Positions 33,971 through 47,709 of a stretch of 64,000 nucleotides of DNA are shown here, one piece after another (the first letter of the stretch is position 1; each line of letters starts with the position of its first letter). Where the stretch lies: the NCBI GenBank assembly GCA_951799425.1, contig OX637395.1, positions 13,060,451-13,124,450 of the forward strand, written 5' to 3'. The DNA comes from Ilex aquifolium. Taxonomy: Eukaryota; Streptophyta; Magnoliopsida; Aquifoliales; Aquifoliaceae. Under the pieces are notes generated by a model, which saw only the letters and a list, made by a program, of their open reading frames with translations, was not told the origin of the DNA and searched no databases. Position numbers and translations under genes: made by a program.

Positions 33971-36900
33971 ATGGTTATGGAGAGAGGTAAGATGAGTAAT
34001 CAGGTGGCGAGAGTGCGCAGGGAGACGCTATTGTCATGCATGAGATGCCCTCTCTGCGACAAACTTCTGAAGGAAGCCACGACCATATCTCTGTGCCTTC
34101 ACACGTGTTAGTTTCTCTACTTCACTCGTCTTCTTCTTCCTTTTGTGTTGAATCTTATGGGATTATCTTTGCTGATTTTGAATGGGGGTTGTTCTTAATT
34201 GGGATTGTCCTTATTGGTGTTATTCTCATCTGGGTTGTATGCAATTTCCTAATTGCATTTCCAGTGGTGTTAGTTTCTTCAATTCTTACCCCGTTTTGCC
34301 GGCTTCTTTTTTGTTCTAATCTTCGTCTCAATGCCTTTACGTGAATTTTTGTTGGCTTAGACTAGTTTTGGAATTCATGATCTGGGTTCTTCTGGCTTCA
34401 ATTTGAGCTATCACTTTGTCATTATTGATCGGGTTATTCCTATGCATTTTAAAGCTAGCTTATCTCTAACTTTTGCGTTGACTGCAACTTTATAAAACGT
34501 ATAAGATAGGGGTTGCGTATCCTTGATTTTGTTGTGATTTGAAGAATTCAGTTGATGGAATTTGTCCTGTCCCCAAGACGCTGGAAGTCCTTTGGTCCTT
34601 ATTGCCAAGATGAGAGTAATGCTAAAGTCAACTACAGAAGTTTTTCATGTAGAGGATAGGTTCGTAATGACCCTAAGTTGGGCAATTCGCTGTTGCATGC
34701 CACTGTCTTGGTGGATCTCCATATTTTTTGCTATTGAAAAATGTTAAAATTGCATGTGTAGTTTCTGATGCATGGTTCCAAATTATATTGCTAGTAACAA
34801 AAACTCCCAGGAAGACTGGGTCTACCAGTTTCTATATATGAAAGAGATACAAAATCTACGCTTCTTTGCCTTTGAGTGATGGATCAGATTCTTCCTCATG
34901 GAAATCATGTAAAACAATCCAATTTGCTTTTTTCTTGAAAAGGATGTGGATTAGGTTTTGTAGTTGTCTAACAGAGTAAGGGGTTGTGAAGTACTTGATA
35001 TATTTAAGCTGTATAGAGTATATTGTAGGACTTTTGGTTTATGTAGTGTGGTCTGTCTACTTTCTTGTGTCCATTAATGACCAATAAGACCCTTAATAGC
35101 TTCTTACTTCTGTATAAGTCATTATTCCTGGTGTGTTGTTGAATAATAATGTACCCCGGCATCACCAACTACTCACTGGCATTGTAAAATTGGCATCTGG
35201 CAGATGATCATAACCTCACATGTTAGAATGTTCTGTGTGATCTGGGTTTATTTCAGATGATGGCATGATCTTCCTAGATTAAATGCAAAAAGTTTTGGAT
35301 CTGCATCTGTACCTACTTGTCCTCAGTTGGGTGTATTTAGATGTCCCTTGCTGTTGATCTATTTCTGCTCCTTTGTTTTATTGTTTTTTTGGACCTCCTG
35401 TTTAGTTATTCTATAGATAGATTGCCATTTACTGATCATGGTTGACCATTGGAACTGTAACATAAACATTTTCTGTTTGCCTATAGTGTAATATGTTTGA
35501 TCACGGGAGATTCAATGTAAGACAGTCTAACCTCTTGTATCTGCAGATTTTTTAGGCCATTTTAGAATCTTTCTGCCCAGTTTGTTTATAACAAGGGCTG
35601 TCAAGTACTGTCTCTTGTTTGAATTTGGGGAGCATGCTTACCCCATTATTATTATTATTATTATTATTTTGATCAAAATGCTTACCCCATTATTAACTAA
35701 TGATTAATTGCTTGCCTCCAACTGGATGGTACTTGTCGTGACTGCTTGGTAGTTTCCGCAAATGATTTATGTTTGTGACATATCTGAACCCATTTGGGTT
35801 CTGATTTGTACAGGAAACATTTTGCAATTTAAAAGGACCTACTTGCTTCTCTTGTTTCTGATCTGGCTGAAATTTGGAAATCTTGGTTCATCTCTGTCAT
35901 TCACTTGCATTCATTTCCTTCACGGGACACATGTTTATACTGATTACAATTAAGTCTAGCTGATAGTTAGTATCTTATATTTGTTTAATAGTTGTAATCC
36001 TTCTCCAAATTATGCATTGTTTGTATCAATATCAAGGAAATTCCTCAAAGACCCGTGAAGTGTGGTTTTACCCATAGTCGCTACATTCTGTATCTTAATA
36101 GTGCCATTCTTAGGTCCATTTTCCAATAAAATGATTTTCATTGCAAGATATGAGACCTTGAGGAATAGTGGCTCCCGGATCTTTCTTTTGACATTTGTAT
36201 AGCTGAAGTTTTTCCAACTTTTTAGAGGATGATGGATCAACTTTCATATGTAGGCAATGTGGTTGTTTTCTTTTTTTAGGAAGGTGTTGTAGTTGTTGTC
36301 GTCATACTTTTCTTAATTTACTAGTCATTTTGCTTGCAATGGAAAAATGCAAAGCTAACCAAAACGAGAATTGCAACATCTAAAGGAATATGATGATAAT
36401 TGAAATATATGTATAAGTTTTTTGATTGGTTGTTAGATTGTGGTCTGTTCATTACGTGACTGAGATAAAGAAGCACTACTGGTTGGTATTTCAATGCACG
36501 GCAGCAATACCTTTCCGGAGTTCCTCAATATTTGTTAAGACTTAAGACAATTTCATTCAGAGTTTATTCTGGTTTACATTATATCTCTTGATATTGTTGT
36601 TGCTCTAGAATCTCTTACTTGAATGTAGTGTAGTTTGCTTGTCCTGTTAATGGTGGCAGAATTCCTGAACATGGTGCTGGTTTATAGGTGTACCTATATC
36701 GCTCCATGTTTCTTCCTTTGATTTATTTATAACTATCGTTTTGTCATTTTGTTTATTGTAAATGAGAAGAACATTTATAGTGTTGTAGTCTTTCGGTTAT
36801 CGTTAGCTGTGCATGTCCTTGGATTGTTGAAGAAGATGATCTTTTAATTCATTTGTTAATTGTGTTATTGCAATCATTCTCTGACATATTAAATCTTGAA

Positions 36901-39900
36901 CTTTAAACCAGTTTGCAGAAAGTGTATATATGAGAAGCTGTCAGATGAAGAGGTGGATTGCTGTCCTGTGTGCAATATTGACTTGGGCTGCATTCCGGTG
37001 GAAAAACTCAGGTTAGTCTTATATAAATTCGACCAGGACTATCTCTCTCTCTCTCTCTCTACATATATATATATATATATATATAGATGTATTGTTGTTT
37101 CTAGGCTGATATTTTGCAACAACCCTGGAAACATGCTATGAGTTTGTACAAAGGTTGGCACTGATTCAAGCTCTGAATTAATATTAAATTTTTGCTCATC
37201 CTGGCCAATTCACTTTTATTTTTCCTTTATTTTTATGGTTATTGTACTTGTTTTTCATATAATTGCTGCTTAGTTCCAATCTACAGCCAGATTGTTTGAT
37301 ATGTATCACAATAAGGTGCAATTATATCTGGGGAAAGAAGACCTAATAAGTAAATCCAGGAAGTTGTATTACAATTTGCAGCATAGGGAGTAAATTCTAA
37401 TTCAAACAATGTATGTGTATATAGATACACCCATGTATATATATATATCCATGTGGGTATATACACTTCGAGATATTTAGGTATGGCCTTCTTTGAACTG
37501 AAAGTGGTTTTTCTTGTTTTATTTTTCTTTTTAGTTTTTGGCTTTAAATTGTTTTGCTACTTAATTAACCTCTTGTAGTCAATCTATTCATCTGTTACAT
37601 AAACACTAGATAATCATTTCAGCATACAAGTTGTATGTCATATAGATGTGTCCTCATCCAACAGCTCTACTGCCCCTTTTTCCCATTTCATTCTCATTTA
37701 AAATTACTGGAGCCCAGAAGTTAAGTCCAGTTACTGTTTTCCTGGTGGTTACTTTTGAAAAACTGTTTGCCATATCATTGGGCTCAACAATTTATGTAGT
37801 GGGGGTTGTCTACTCACAATGACCATGTGTGCCCATCTAAACGTACAGGCCGGACCACAATTTGCAAGATATAAGGGCCAAAATCTTCCCTTTTAGAAGA
37901 AAAAAGATTACGACACCTGAAATCATACCTTCAAATTCATTGCCCCTTAAAAGGAAGGAGAGATCTCTATCTTCATTGGTGGTCAGTACTCCAAAAGTAT
38001 CAACACAGACTGGATTGACTGGGAAGAGAACAAAAACTATTGGAAGGAAGAGTGCTGCTTTACGAGGATCCAGATGTTCATTTGAGGATCCTGTTAAGAA
38101 AGAGGAAGATCCTACAGAAGAATGCCCAGAAAGCTCACGCTCACCTGACATTCTAAACAAGATAATTCAAAATAAACGGCAGGTAAAATAGGTGAAGTTG
38201 TATCCTTTGTGTTTGTATGACTGAGAAATCAAATTTGACTGTTGCAAGCTTTACTTACCCGGCAATTATGCTTTTGATCTGCTGTCTTATTAATCTCATT
38301 TTCGATTTTTGCAGTTTTCTACGTCAACTGAACCCTGTTATGAGCAGAAAACTGAAAAAGACTCGAGGAAAGACATTGAATTTTGGGAAGGCAATGTCGA
38401 TCTGTGGAAACCCTTGAATTGTCTTGTTGAAGCTGCAAACAGAACTAAGACATCTAAACTGAATTCACAAAGCTCATCTCCTGCCAAATCTGAGCCACTC
38501 GATGCTCCTGACTTTGAAGTTCACGTGCCTAAGACAAAAGGTAAGGAACATGGACAGAAATCCAAAGTTCAAGATGACAAGAATGCGACAAGCATGCTTT
38601 CAGCACAATCAAAACGTAGAAGATTCCGTGTAATTGGTCGAAAAAGGGCAGCTGGGGTGTTGTCTGCTTCGTCACAGGCCATACTTGATGCTAAAGGGGC
38701 TAAATGGAGCAGGAAAAACAGTCCAATTTGGTTCTCGTTGGTCGCCTCAGATAACCAGTAAGGCAACACTTTACTAAATAATATTAGATTAATTTCTTTC
38801 CAGAGTTTGAAGTCTTGACGGATTGTTATTGTAAATGGTTTCAGGGCCGGTGATATTCCCTTGCCGCAGATATCTGCTTGTTACTTGAGAATAAAGTTAG
38901 TTTATCTGATTCTATACTTAAATTTTAGCTTTTGATAGTGTTATTTACTTTCTAAAATCTTTGTGTAAATGGTTTCAATCACAGTAGTGCATGTCTGAGA
39001 GATACATATGCATGCACTCGCACTAGGGTGTTTTGGTGAAAGCATTTAGGAAAGAATGAATATGGACGATGTTTTCATATACTTAAGAACCTTACTGGTA
39101 TGTTTGGTGAGATATACATATTGATAACCTTAAATTTATGAATCTCATCACATGCAGGAGACATTCTATCAAAGCAACATAAATGATTCTAGTCCACTAC
39201 CTAAATCTAAAATGAAAATTCAAGTGCCTTTTCATTTTTTTCCCTCTCCTTTTTCTTTACTTCCTTCTTTCCTTTTTTTTTCCCTTTTAGTTTTTGTACA
39301 TTTGTTTGGTGGTTATATTTGTTAATCATAAAAAATTGATAAAGAAAGAAAAAAAGATATGTCATAAAAAATAATTCCAAAAATACTGTCACAGAATTAT
39401 GTCGCAGGTAATTATTGCAAGGCTATGTTCTCCTTTCAAAACTAAATTTTGCACTAAGAACAGAGAATGGGTGGGGTGGGGGAGGAGGAGCCAGGAAAGA
39501 AAATACACCCCAAGTAGTTTGTAAACACATGAAGATATGAAAGCACCATGTGTTGGATATTTTTGGGTTTGCTGCCTGCTAGTTGATTTCTCTCTATTTC
39601 ACCACTAGTAGAATGTGAACTATGAAGCATAAAAGTAGGAATGACAAATGGTGAAAGTTTTTTAGCTTATTAATGAAGAAAACTTACTGGAAAGAACAAA
39701 AGACACTGATCTTCCGATTCAGAGATTTATTGTGTTGTTCATCCCTCAGAGCAGAGATGAACTAAGATGGTCTGCAATATCTGTGAGGCAGAAGGTGAGA
39801 GTTCTAGAATGTCTCATACAGTATGGGACGGACAAAATACATGAAACAAATGATGCAATATAGTTAAAGATATTTAGACCACGGAACAGTTTCAAGGATC

Positions 39901-42900
39901 TTGTATGATTTAGCTCATTAAGTTTGATTTGAGTATGATTCATTTTAGATTACTTAATACTATCTTTAATATGATGCTGAGTTGATTCTATATACCAAGA
40001 TAATTTGAGGTAAACTTGGAAAAAAATGGTAGCCTGGAGCATGTTAATTCTGGTTTACTTCAGGGCACTGGCTCCTATTTTGAATGGTAACTTTCAAAAG
40101 TAGTTTAATTCTTTATGAACATAGCTTTCATTTTTGTCAGGAAAAATTTGATTTCAAGGTTGACTTTAGGAAATCCATGAAGGCATTCTCTTGATCATTT
40201 AACTTGGGTGAAGTGTGAGAGGTTTGAAAATTGAGATCCATCTTCAGAAATGCCAGTCAATGGAGAGATAAAATGTTAGCTTTAAGCCTGTTTCCCCTTG
40301 CTTTCAAGTGTTGGATAAGAACTTTAGGATAATATTAGAACTGAGTTCTTGGAGCTTGTTGAGGAAATCTTCCTGGCTTGGATGTTTTTGTAGTTACCTA
40401 TAATCAGCTCATGTCTCTGGTATGGATTTTATATTCACACCCTTATATTTAGCCATCACCTTTTTGGGTGCATAGATAGAGACTGAAAGCCATCTTGTCG
40501 AAAAGCATCAATGATGGTTTTAGCATAAAGGTATTTTGCACTGTTCACTATCATAATAGGAGAGCAGCATCTAAGATGAAAAGAATTTTGAAGTCCTACA
40601 TTGGAACTCTAAGTGCCTAAGTGTGTAAAGAGCCAGCTGGCATTTGGAATATTCTTATCCAAGCTTGCTGACAGTCCTATTTTGTTTTGTTTCCTAATTT
40701 AAGAGCAGTTCTAGAGTGAGTGCAATTAAATGGGATATTTTTGGTAACTGTAAGGAGGAGGAAGGTAGTGATTTAACCCTGATTTCCCTAAATACCTAAG
40801 GTGCAGATAATACATAAATTAGGCAAAATAAAATTGCAATTGAGCTTTCACTCAATCATATATCCACATGTGATGTCTTTTACTGATACATTTGACAAGA
40901 AAATGAAGGACAAAGAGACAAGAAATGTGTGAAATCCTAGAGAGGTTGATCCTTGAAACCTTTGAGAGTAACCTTATTTTTTAATTCATAAAGAAAATTT
41001 TAGTGTCTAGGATTGGGTTTGAAGGCCTTTTATATTCTTATAGAGAGTTAGAGAATCATTTCGTAATTTTGACCTATAATTAGGTTTCATATGTGCTATA
41101 AATGAGCCACAAAGCTTCCACCCTAAAAGAGTCCTCAAATATGTGAAATTTCAGAGTTTTTGAATGATCCTTTCATTCCTTTGGCTATCAACTTCCCTTT
41201 CTCTTGCTCTTTCTTTCTACTCTTTTCCCCTCTGTTGGAACTTATTTTCCTTACCCCTTTCTTCTCCTTGTTGATTAATGATTAAAGACCCTAGAGAATT
41301 TAGTGTTTCTCGCCTTCCTTTCCCTTTCTGTCTACTCTTTTCATGTGGATTCTTGGCTTTCCCCATTTCTGCCTTCCTTCTTTCAGGAGCTCTTGTACCT
41401 GTCTATCTTCTTCCCTCTTGTCTTTTCCTCTCTATTCTCTTTTCCTTTTTTGGGTAAATCTCTCTGTTCTTTTTTTATTCTCGTGTACTATAAAAAGGGG
41501 AAAAAAGAGAGAGATTCTACCAAATCTTTGTACCTCAAATATTTGAGGAAAGCTCCTGAGAAGCAGCAATCAATTTACGCACAAAAAGCTTGATGTAATG
41601 CTGTCCAGCTGATGTTCCATGAAAATTCTGAGTGAGATTTCATATGCAATCAAGAAATAGATCGATTAATGAATGAAATGGGAAGCAGCATCTATGTTCG
41701 GCGAATAGCACTTTTCCCTCTGAAAGATTCTAAATTTTTTATGTTGCCCCCTTAAAGAATAAAAGTCTCACACTGCATCCTGAATTTCTTTAAATGGCAG
41801 TAATGTCCCCAACTAGTCAACTATGCCAAATTATTGTTAGTTGACATCCCACGCACCACACACGCGATCTGGGACAATTTTTTTATGGGGCTAGGTTAAC
41901 TTAGAAAACAATTTCAAGGGACAAAGTGACATTATGATATCTTTAACCACGTAGTCAACAGTGCCAAATTTTTGTTAATTGACATCCCATTTGCCATGCA
42001 CATGATGTGCGATAATTTTTTTATGGGGTCAAGTGAAATTAGAGAACAATTTTGACGGACAAAGTGACATTAAGATATCTTTAAAGACGACATTGCTTCC
42101 ATTTCGTGAATTCAAGGTGATGTAGGACTTTTAATCTTTGAAGGGGCAAAAAGTTAAAATTCTAAAATCGTTCTGGGGGCAAAGTGCCATTAGCCCATTT
42201 TATAATATGCTTGATGAATAAACTCCTCCCATTCAAGATTTTGTTCTGGTAATTGAGGAATTTAATCCGACGTATCCTGCCAAAATAGGTAATTGGCTAC
42301 AACATTTTGAATTTTTCTCATTCGTAATTTGAATCTTTCCTGAATGCTTTACTCTTGGTTTTGCTTGCTGCATGATAAAATATGACTTTCTTTATGAGAC
42401 TGCTAATTAACTTTTGCGACATTGTCTTCTCAGCAACAAATATTTTGCTTTGAGTTGACTTGTGCACCCTGCCCCATCTGTCCTTTTCTTTGTCACAGGG
42501 ATGGAAATTTGCCAGTCTCGTTCATCCAAAAGTACCTTGTAAAGAAACTTGATCTTACAAGTGAAGCTGAGGTCAGTGAAGTAGTATTGTTTTTTTCCTC
42601 TCAGTTATAACTTACTGTAGTGTTTTTGGAATTCTAGATGCACATCTATTTGATATGTCAGTATATGACAATATGAATTTGCATTAAACCATCTATTTGA
42701 TATGTCAATGTATGGCGATATGAATTCACTTTAATTTTGTCATTCAACTTATGACATTCTTTTCAAAGTTGAAAACAGTAGTCACTGAAAAAATCAGAAG
42801 TTATTCCTCCTTGTTTCTGCTGTTGCTTTTTAATGTAGAGTTCTTCTGAATGTATCTAAGCATGTTTCTAGACTTACCATCCCATATTGAACATGACCAG

Positions 42901-45900
42901 AAAAGAGTGTTAGACTATTAAAGCATCCAATCCAAAATTAATTGGCAAGGAGTGGAGTAGCCCCTCAATTATATAAGTCAACCTTGGGTGAACTTAATTT
43001 TTGATATGGGATACAAGGTCTCTACACACTCTTTTTCACGTCCGACTCGGAGGGCTAATAAACCGAATTTGCCGACAAAGAAACAGACTGGAGTTGAACT
43101 AAAACAAACAGATAAAGATACGAGCAATTGAACTGTATGACGGATTCAAGCCAGCCATCTGAGGCCCAGCTTTGATATCATGTTAAAATATCCAAGCCAA
43201 TCCAAGCCCCCCAAGTTATAAAACCTTCAACCTGAGCCCAACCTTAACCCGAAATACTTCAACCCGAGTACTGCCCACTCAAGCTCGGGTTGAACCCAAG
43301 TTATTAAATTGTGTTCAACTTTTGGGTTAGAAGTCGGGTTCCTAAATGTTAAGACCTTTAGCTCACATAGGCCTAATGGACAACCAAGCCCATTAAAGAC
43401 ACAAGCCTCTTTGAGTTTGCCTTTTTTTACATACAACAGAAGGGAGAGACCCTTTTTGTTTCCAATCAGTGTGGGATTCCAACATAGGCATCTTCTTTCG
43501 TTCTTTATTCAACATCCCACATCAATTTAACAAGGGAGCTTGCACTCCCTTTAGTGCTATAAAAGCTTCTTGACGAGTGTATGTAACACATGATTTTATA
43601 GTGTGGTACTTTATGTAAATATTTTTTTAATGCCTACTTAAGTAAGGATTAAACATACTTTAGTATGGTAGGTTGAATTCTGGTTGAACCTAATTTTTAG
43701 CAATTTGTTTTGGGCTCGGGTTGAACCCGTGAACCCGATGCCTCTACCTGAGTACAGCCCAAATTCAATTCGGGTTGAGGATTTTTAGTCCAAGTCGAAC
43801 CCAAGTTTTAAAAAACTCTACCCAACCACAAATTTTTTTCGAGTTGGGTTCTGGTTAGCCTGCCCAAGTTACATCCTTGATATAAACTAACCCGGAGTGA
43901 ACATAACTTTTTAATATTGGATACAAGCTCTCTTCGCATAGACCATGTTTGAAGTCCAACTTGGCAGGTAGAATGCAATTCATTAGACCATCCAATCTTT
44001 AGTAATTAAACCGTAGGACACCTCTTGCTCCAATAACATACCAATAATGTAATAAAATTTGAAGTTATCAAAATTAGCAATGATGCAAAAAAGTTAAAAA
44101 TCAAGTAACCAAATTAAATGGGAATAGAATTAGAACATAGAATATTGAGTTGCATCAAAATAATGAATATGAACATCTAGCAATTGCGTGAAAATTATGG
44201 GATGTGAAACATGCGAGTACATGTTATGCCAACATTTCTGGACCAACAAGTATGATACTTTCAGATATCTAGTTGGAGCATAATATACAACTTAAGTCAA
44301 TTCAACAAAGTCTTAATTCCAACTATTTGGGGTTGGCTACATGAATCATGTTTCTTTATTGTGCTCTATCAATGGTTATATGTTCCGTTAAACCGTAAGC
44401 TATCATATTATTTTTTAACTATGTCGTTCCCAGTTATTTTTGGTCTACTTCACCTTTCGTATTACCATCGATATGTATACAAATCACTATTCCTTACATG
44501 TGCATTATTAGGTCTTTTATAAACATATCCAAACCACCAAAATCGTTTTCTCTTAATTTATTTTCTATTGGTTCTACTTCTACAGTTTCACAAATATATT
44601 CTTTTCTAAGTCTATCATTTCTCGTTTTACCACATCTCCATCTTAACATTCTCATTTCTGCAATACTTAGTGTTTGAACGTATTGTTTTTTAATTGTCCA
44701 ACATCCTGTCCCATAAAGCATTGATGGTCCAATGACCGTCTTATAAAACTTACCTTTTAACCTAAAGCGTATATGTTGATCACATTGTTAACTCATACTT
44801 CAGTTTTATCAATCAATACTATATCATTAGTAAATAATATAAACCTTTGAAACTCATCATGAATGTGTTTAGCTAATTCATCCATAATTAAGGTAAAGAG
44901 ATACGAACTTAAAGTAGAATCCTAATGTAGGCCTACCGTGATTGGGAATTCAATATTGTCTTGTTCTAAATAAGGTCATTGCATTCAAGTACATATCCTT
45001 AATCAAATCAATATATTTATTTGTAACTCTTTTTTTCTCTAAAGTCCATCATATTATCAGTAGGCACTCAATCATATGCCTTCTCTAAGCCTATAAACAC
45101 CATATGAAGATTTTTCTTTTTTTCTCTATACATTTTCATTAGTCTCCTAACTCATAAGTATATAGCTTTCATATTTGACCTCCCGGGTATAAACCTAAAT
45201 TGATTCTCAAATACGATTGTTTCAAATCTTAGTTGTTACTCGATCACTCTCTCATAAAGTTTCATTGTATGACTCATTAACTTAATACTTCGATAGTTTG
45301 TGCAACTCTTAATAGCCCCTTTGTTTTTATGTATAGGTACTAAAATACTCTTTCTCCAATCATCTGGTATCTTCTTAGTTATGATATTGTTAAATAATTT
45401 AGTTAATCGTGATATCCCGACATCTTCTAAACACTTCCAAACCCCAATTGGTATACCATCTAGTCCTAAAGTTTTTCAAATTTTCATTTTCTTTAATGCA
45501 TTTTTTATTTCAAACACCCTAATTCTATGAAAAAAAACCTATTTTCGTTAGTCTCCTTTTAGTTATTATTTCGTTCGACCCCTAAGTTTTCCATATGGTT
45601 TTCATTTAATAATTTCTCAAAATAATTTTTTCAAATTTCTTTAATTTCCTCATATTTTACAAAGATCCTTGAATCATCATTTTGAATACACTTAAATATG
45701 GTTAATATCTCTAGTTTTTATTTCTCTTACTTTAGCAAGTCTATACATATTTCTCTCTTCATCCTTTATATCTGGCTTAAAATAAAAATCGTCATAAGCT
45801 TTATACTTAGCTTCTCTTACTACTTTTTAAAAAAAATTATTTGCAAGCTTATATTGTTTAAAATCTTCTTCGTTTTTAGAATTTTGCCATATTTTATAAC

Positions 45901-47624
45901 TTGTTCTTTTTGTTTTTATTTTACTTTGGACATCGTTATTCAACCAAGACGAGAGGCATCCCAAAACCAATGAAACTAGGTCAGCTACTTGATTGTTCAT
46001 CTGTCAAAGAACAAATTTCTTTTGTTAATGTTCCACTACCTTTTGATTTGCCAAGAACCTTTATTGATATTCTTTTAATACTTCCTACCATGTTATTCCA
46101 TATTACATTTGTTTTATCTTCTAAATTCCATGTTGCTTCTTTTAGCATTTTATTCTTAAATAAAACTACTTTTTCGCCTTTTAAATTCTGCCACGTAATA
46201 CTTGGGTTTTTAACATCTTTTCTTATTATGGAACGAGTTTTGAGACATATATTTAGTATCATTATCCTATGTTGTGTGGTCAAAGTCTCCTGGAATGACC
46301 TTACAATCCTTACATGATTAATGATCTAATTTTTTATTTAAGAAAAAATCAATTTGACTCCTATTTAACTCACTCTTAAAAGGTTATTAAGTGTTCATTT
46401 CTCTTTTTAAAATATGTGCTAGATATCATAAGGCCATATGCCACTGCAAAATTTAACATAGACTCTTCGGCATCATTCCTATCTCCAAAGCCGTGTCCAC
46501 CATGAAGTATCTCATATCCTCTCGGATCTTATCCTATATGACCATTAAAGTCTCCTCTGATGTATACTCTCTCCTTATAGGTATTTCTCACATTAATTCA
46601 TCCACTTGTTCCCAAAACTAAGTTTTAATATGTTCATCCAATCCTACTTCAGGTACATAAACACTAAATATATATTATATTTTCTCCAACTACAAGTTTA
46701 ATTAGTATTATTCTATCTTTTTTCCTAAGAACGGTTACTATTTCTTGCTTAAGAGGTTGATCTACTATTATTCCAACTTCATTTTTATGTCCATTTTTTC
46801 CCGGTGTCGTAAATTTTATACCCAGTGTTTTCTATTTCTCTTATACCCACTTAGTTTCTTGTAAGTATGTTATATTAACTTTTCTCCTAATCGTAGTTTC
46901 AACTAACTTCATTCTTTTACCTGTTTGTGTTCCTATATTCCAAGTTGCTAACCTAAGTTTAGTATCTTGGACTAACTTCTTTACCCACGTTTGTCCAAAG
47001 TTATGCCGAAAATGATAATATGGCGTAACTTCATTTTCCACCGCATTCGGATGACTATAATGTGGCGTCCCTCGCCCATTTATTGAATCACCGGGATGCG
47101 GTTGCAATGCATCGCTTAAGGGGAATGCCCTAGAGTATTCACAGGTATATTTTTTGGATTCATGTTCATGTTAGATCTGACAAAGTTTTACGTTGGCCGT
47201 CAACTACATAACACAACCTTCTTCCTTTATCTGGGCTTGGGACAGGCTCTGAAAATGATAGGCACTAAACTCAGCACAAGCAGATACAAAATGCATGAAT
47301 GTTTCTGATTCCTTTTCGAATATTTTATTCATTGCTCGCTGTGTTTCACTCTTTGCCCTGCGTATGGTTTCATAGATTTGTAGCATCCGGTTGAGAAGTC
47401 AGGGACTTCAGTTGACACTGGAGAGAATTCATGGATTTAAACTCAGTGCATGGGAGACAGTGTTTAGGTTACTTATGTCTTTTGGAATAGACAATTGACC
47501 AAAAAAATAAAAAGGATAGAAGAAAGAAAAATCTTTGAGAACACATAGTGTAAGAAGAACTTGTATAGTTGAGTGTTTTAAATTCAGATTAGTGGCTACA
47601 AATGAGAACTATGCAGGCAAGCTC

Positions 47625-47709
<85 letters not shown>

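Noticed and set aside
45901-46317. 138-codon plus-strand frame in intron 6
   Set aside because: It is the antisense shadow of the RTE LINE. The minus strand carries the recognisable endonuclease and RT motifs.
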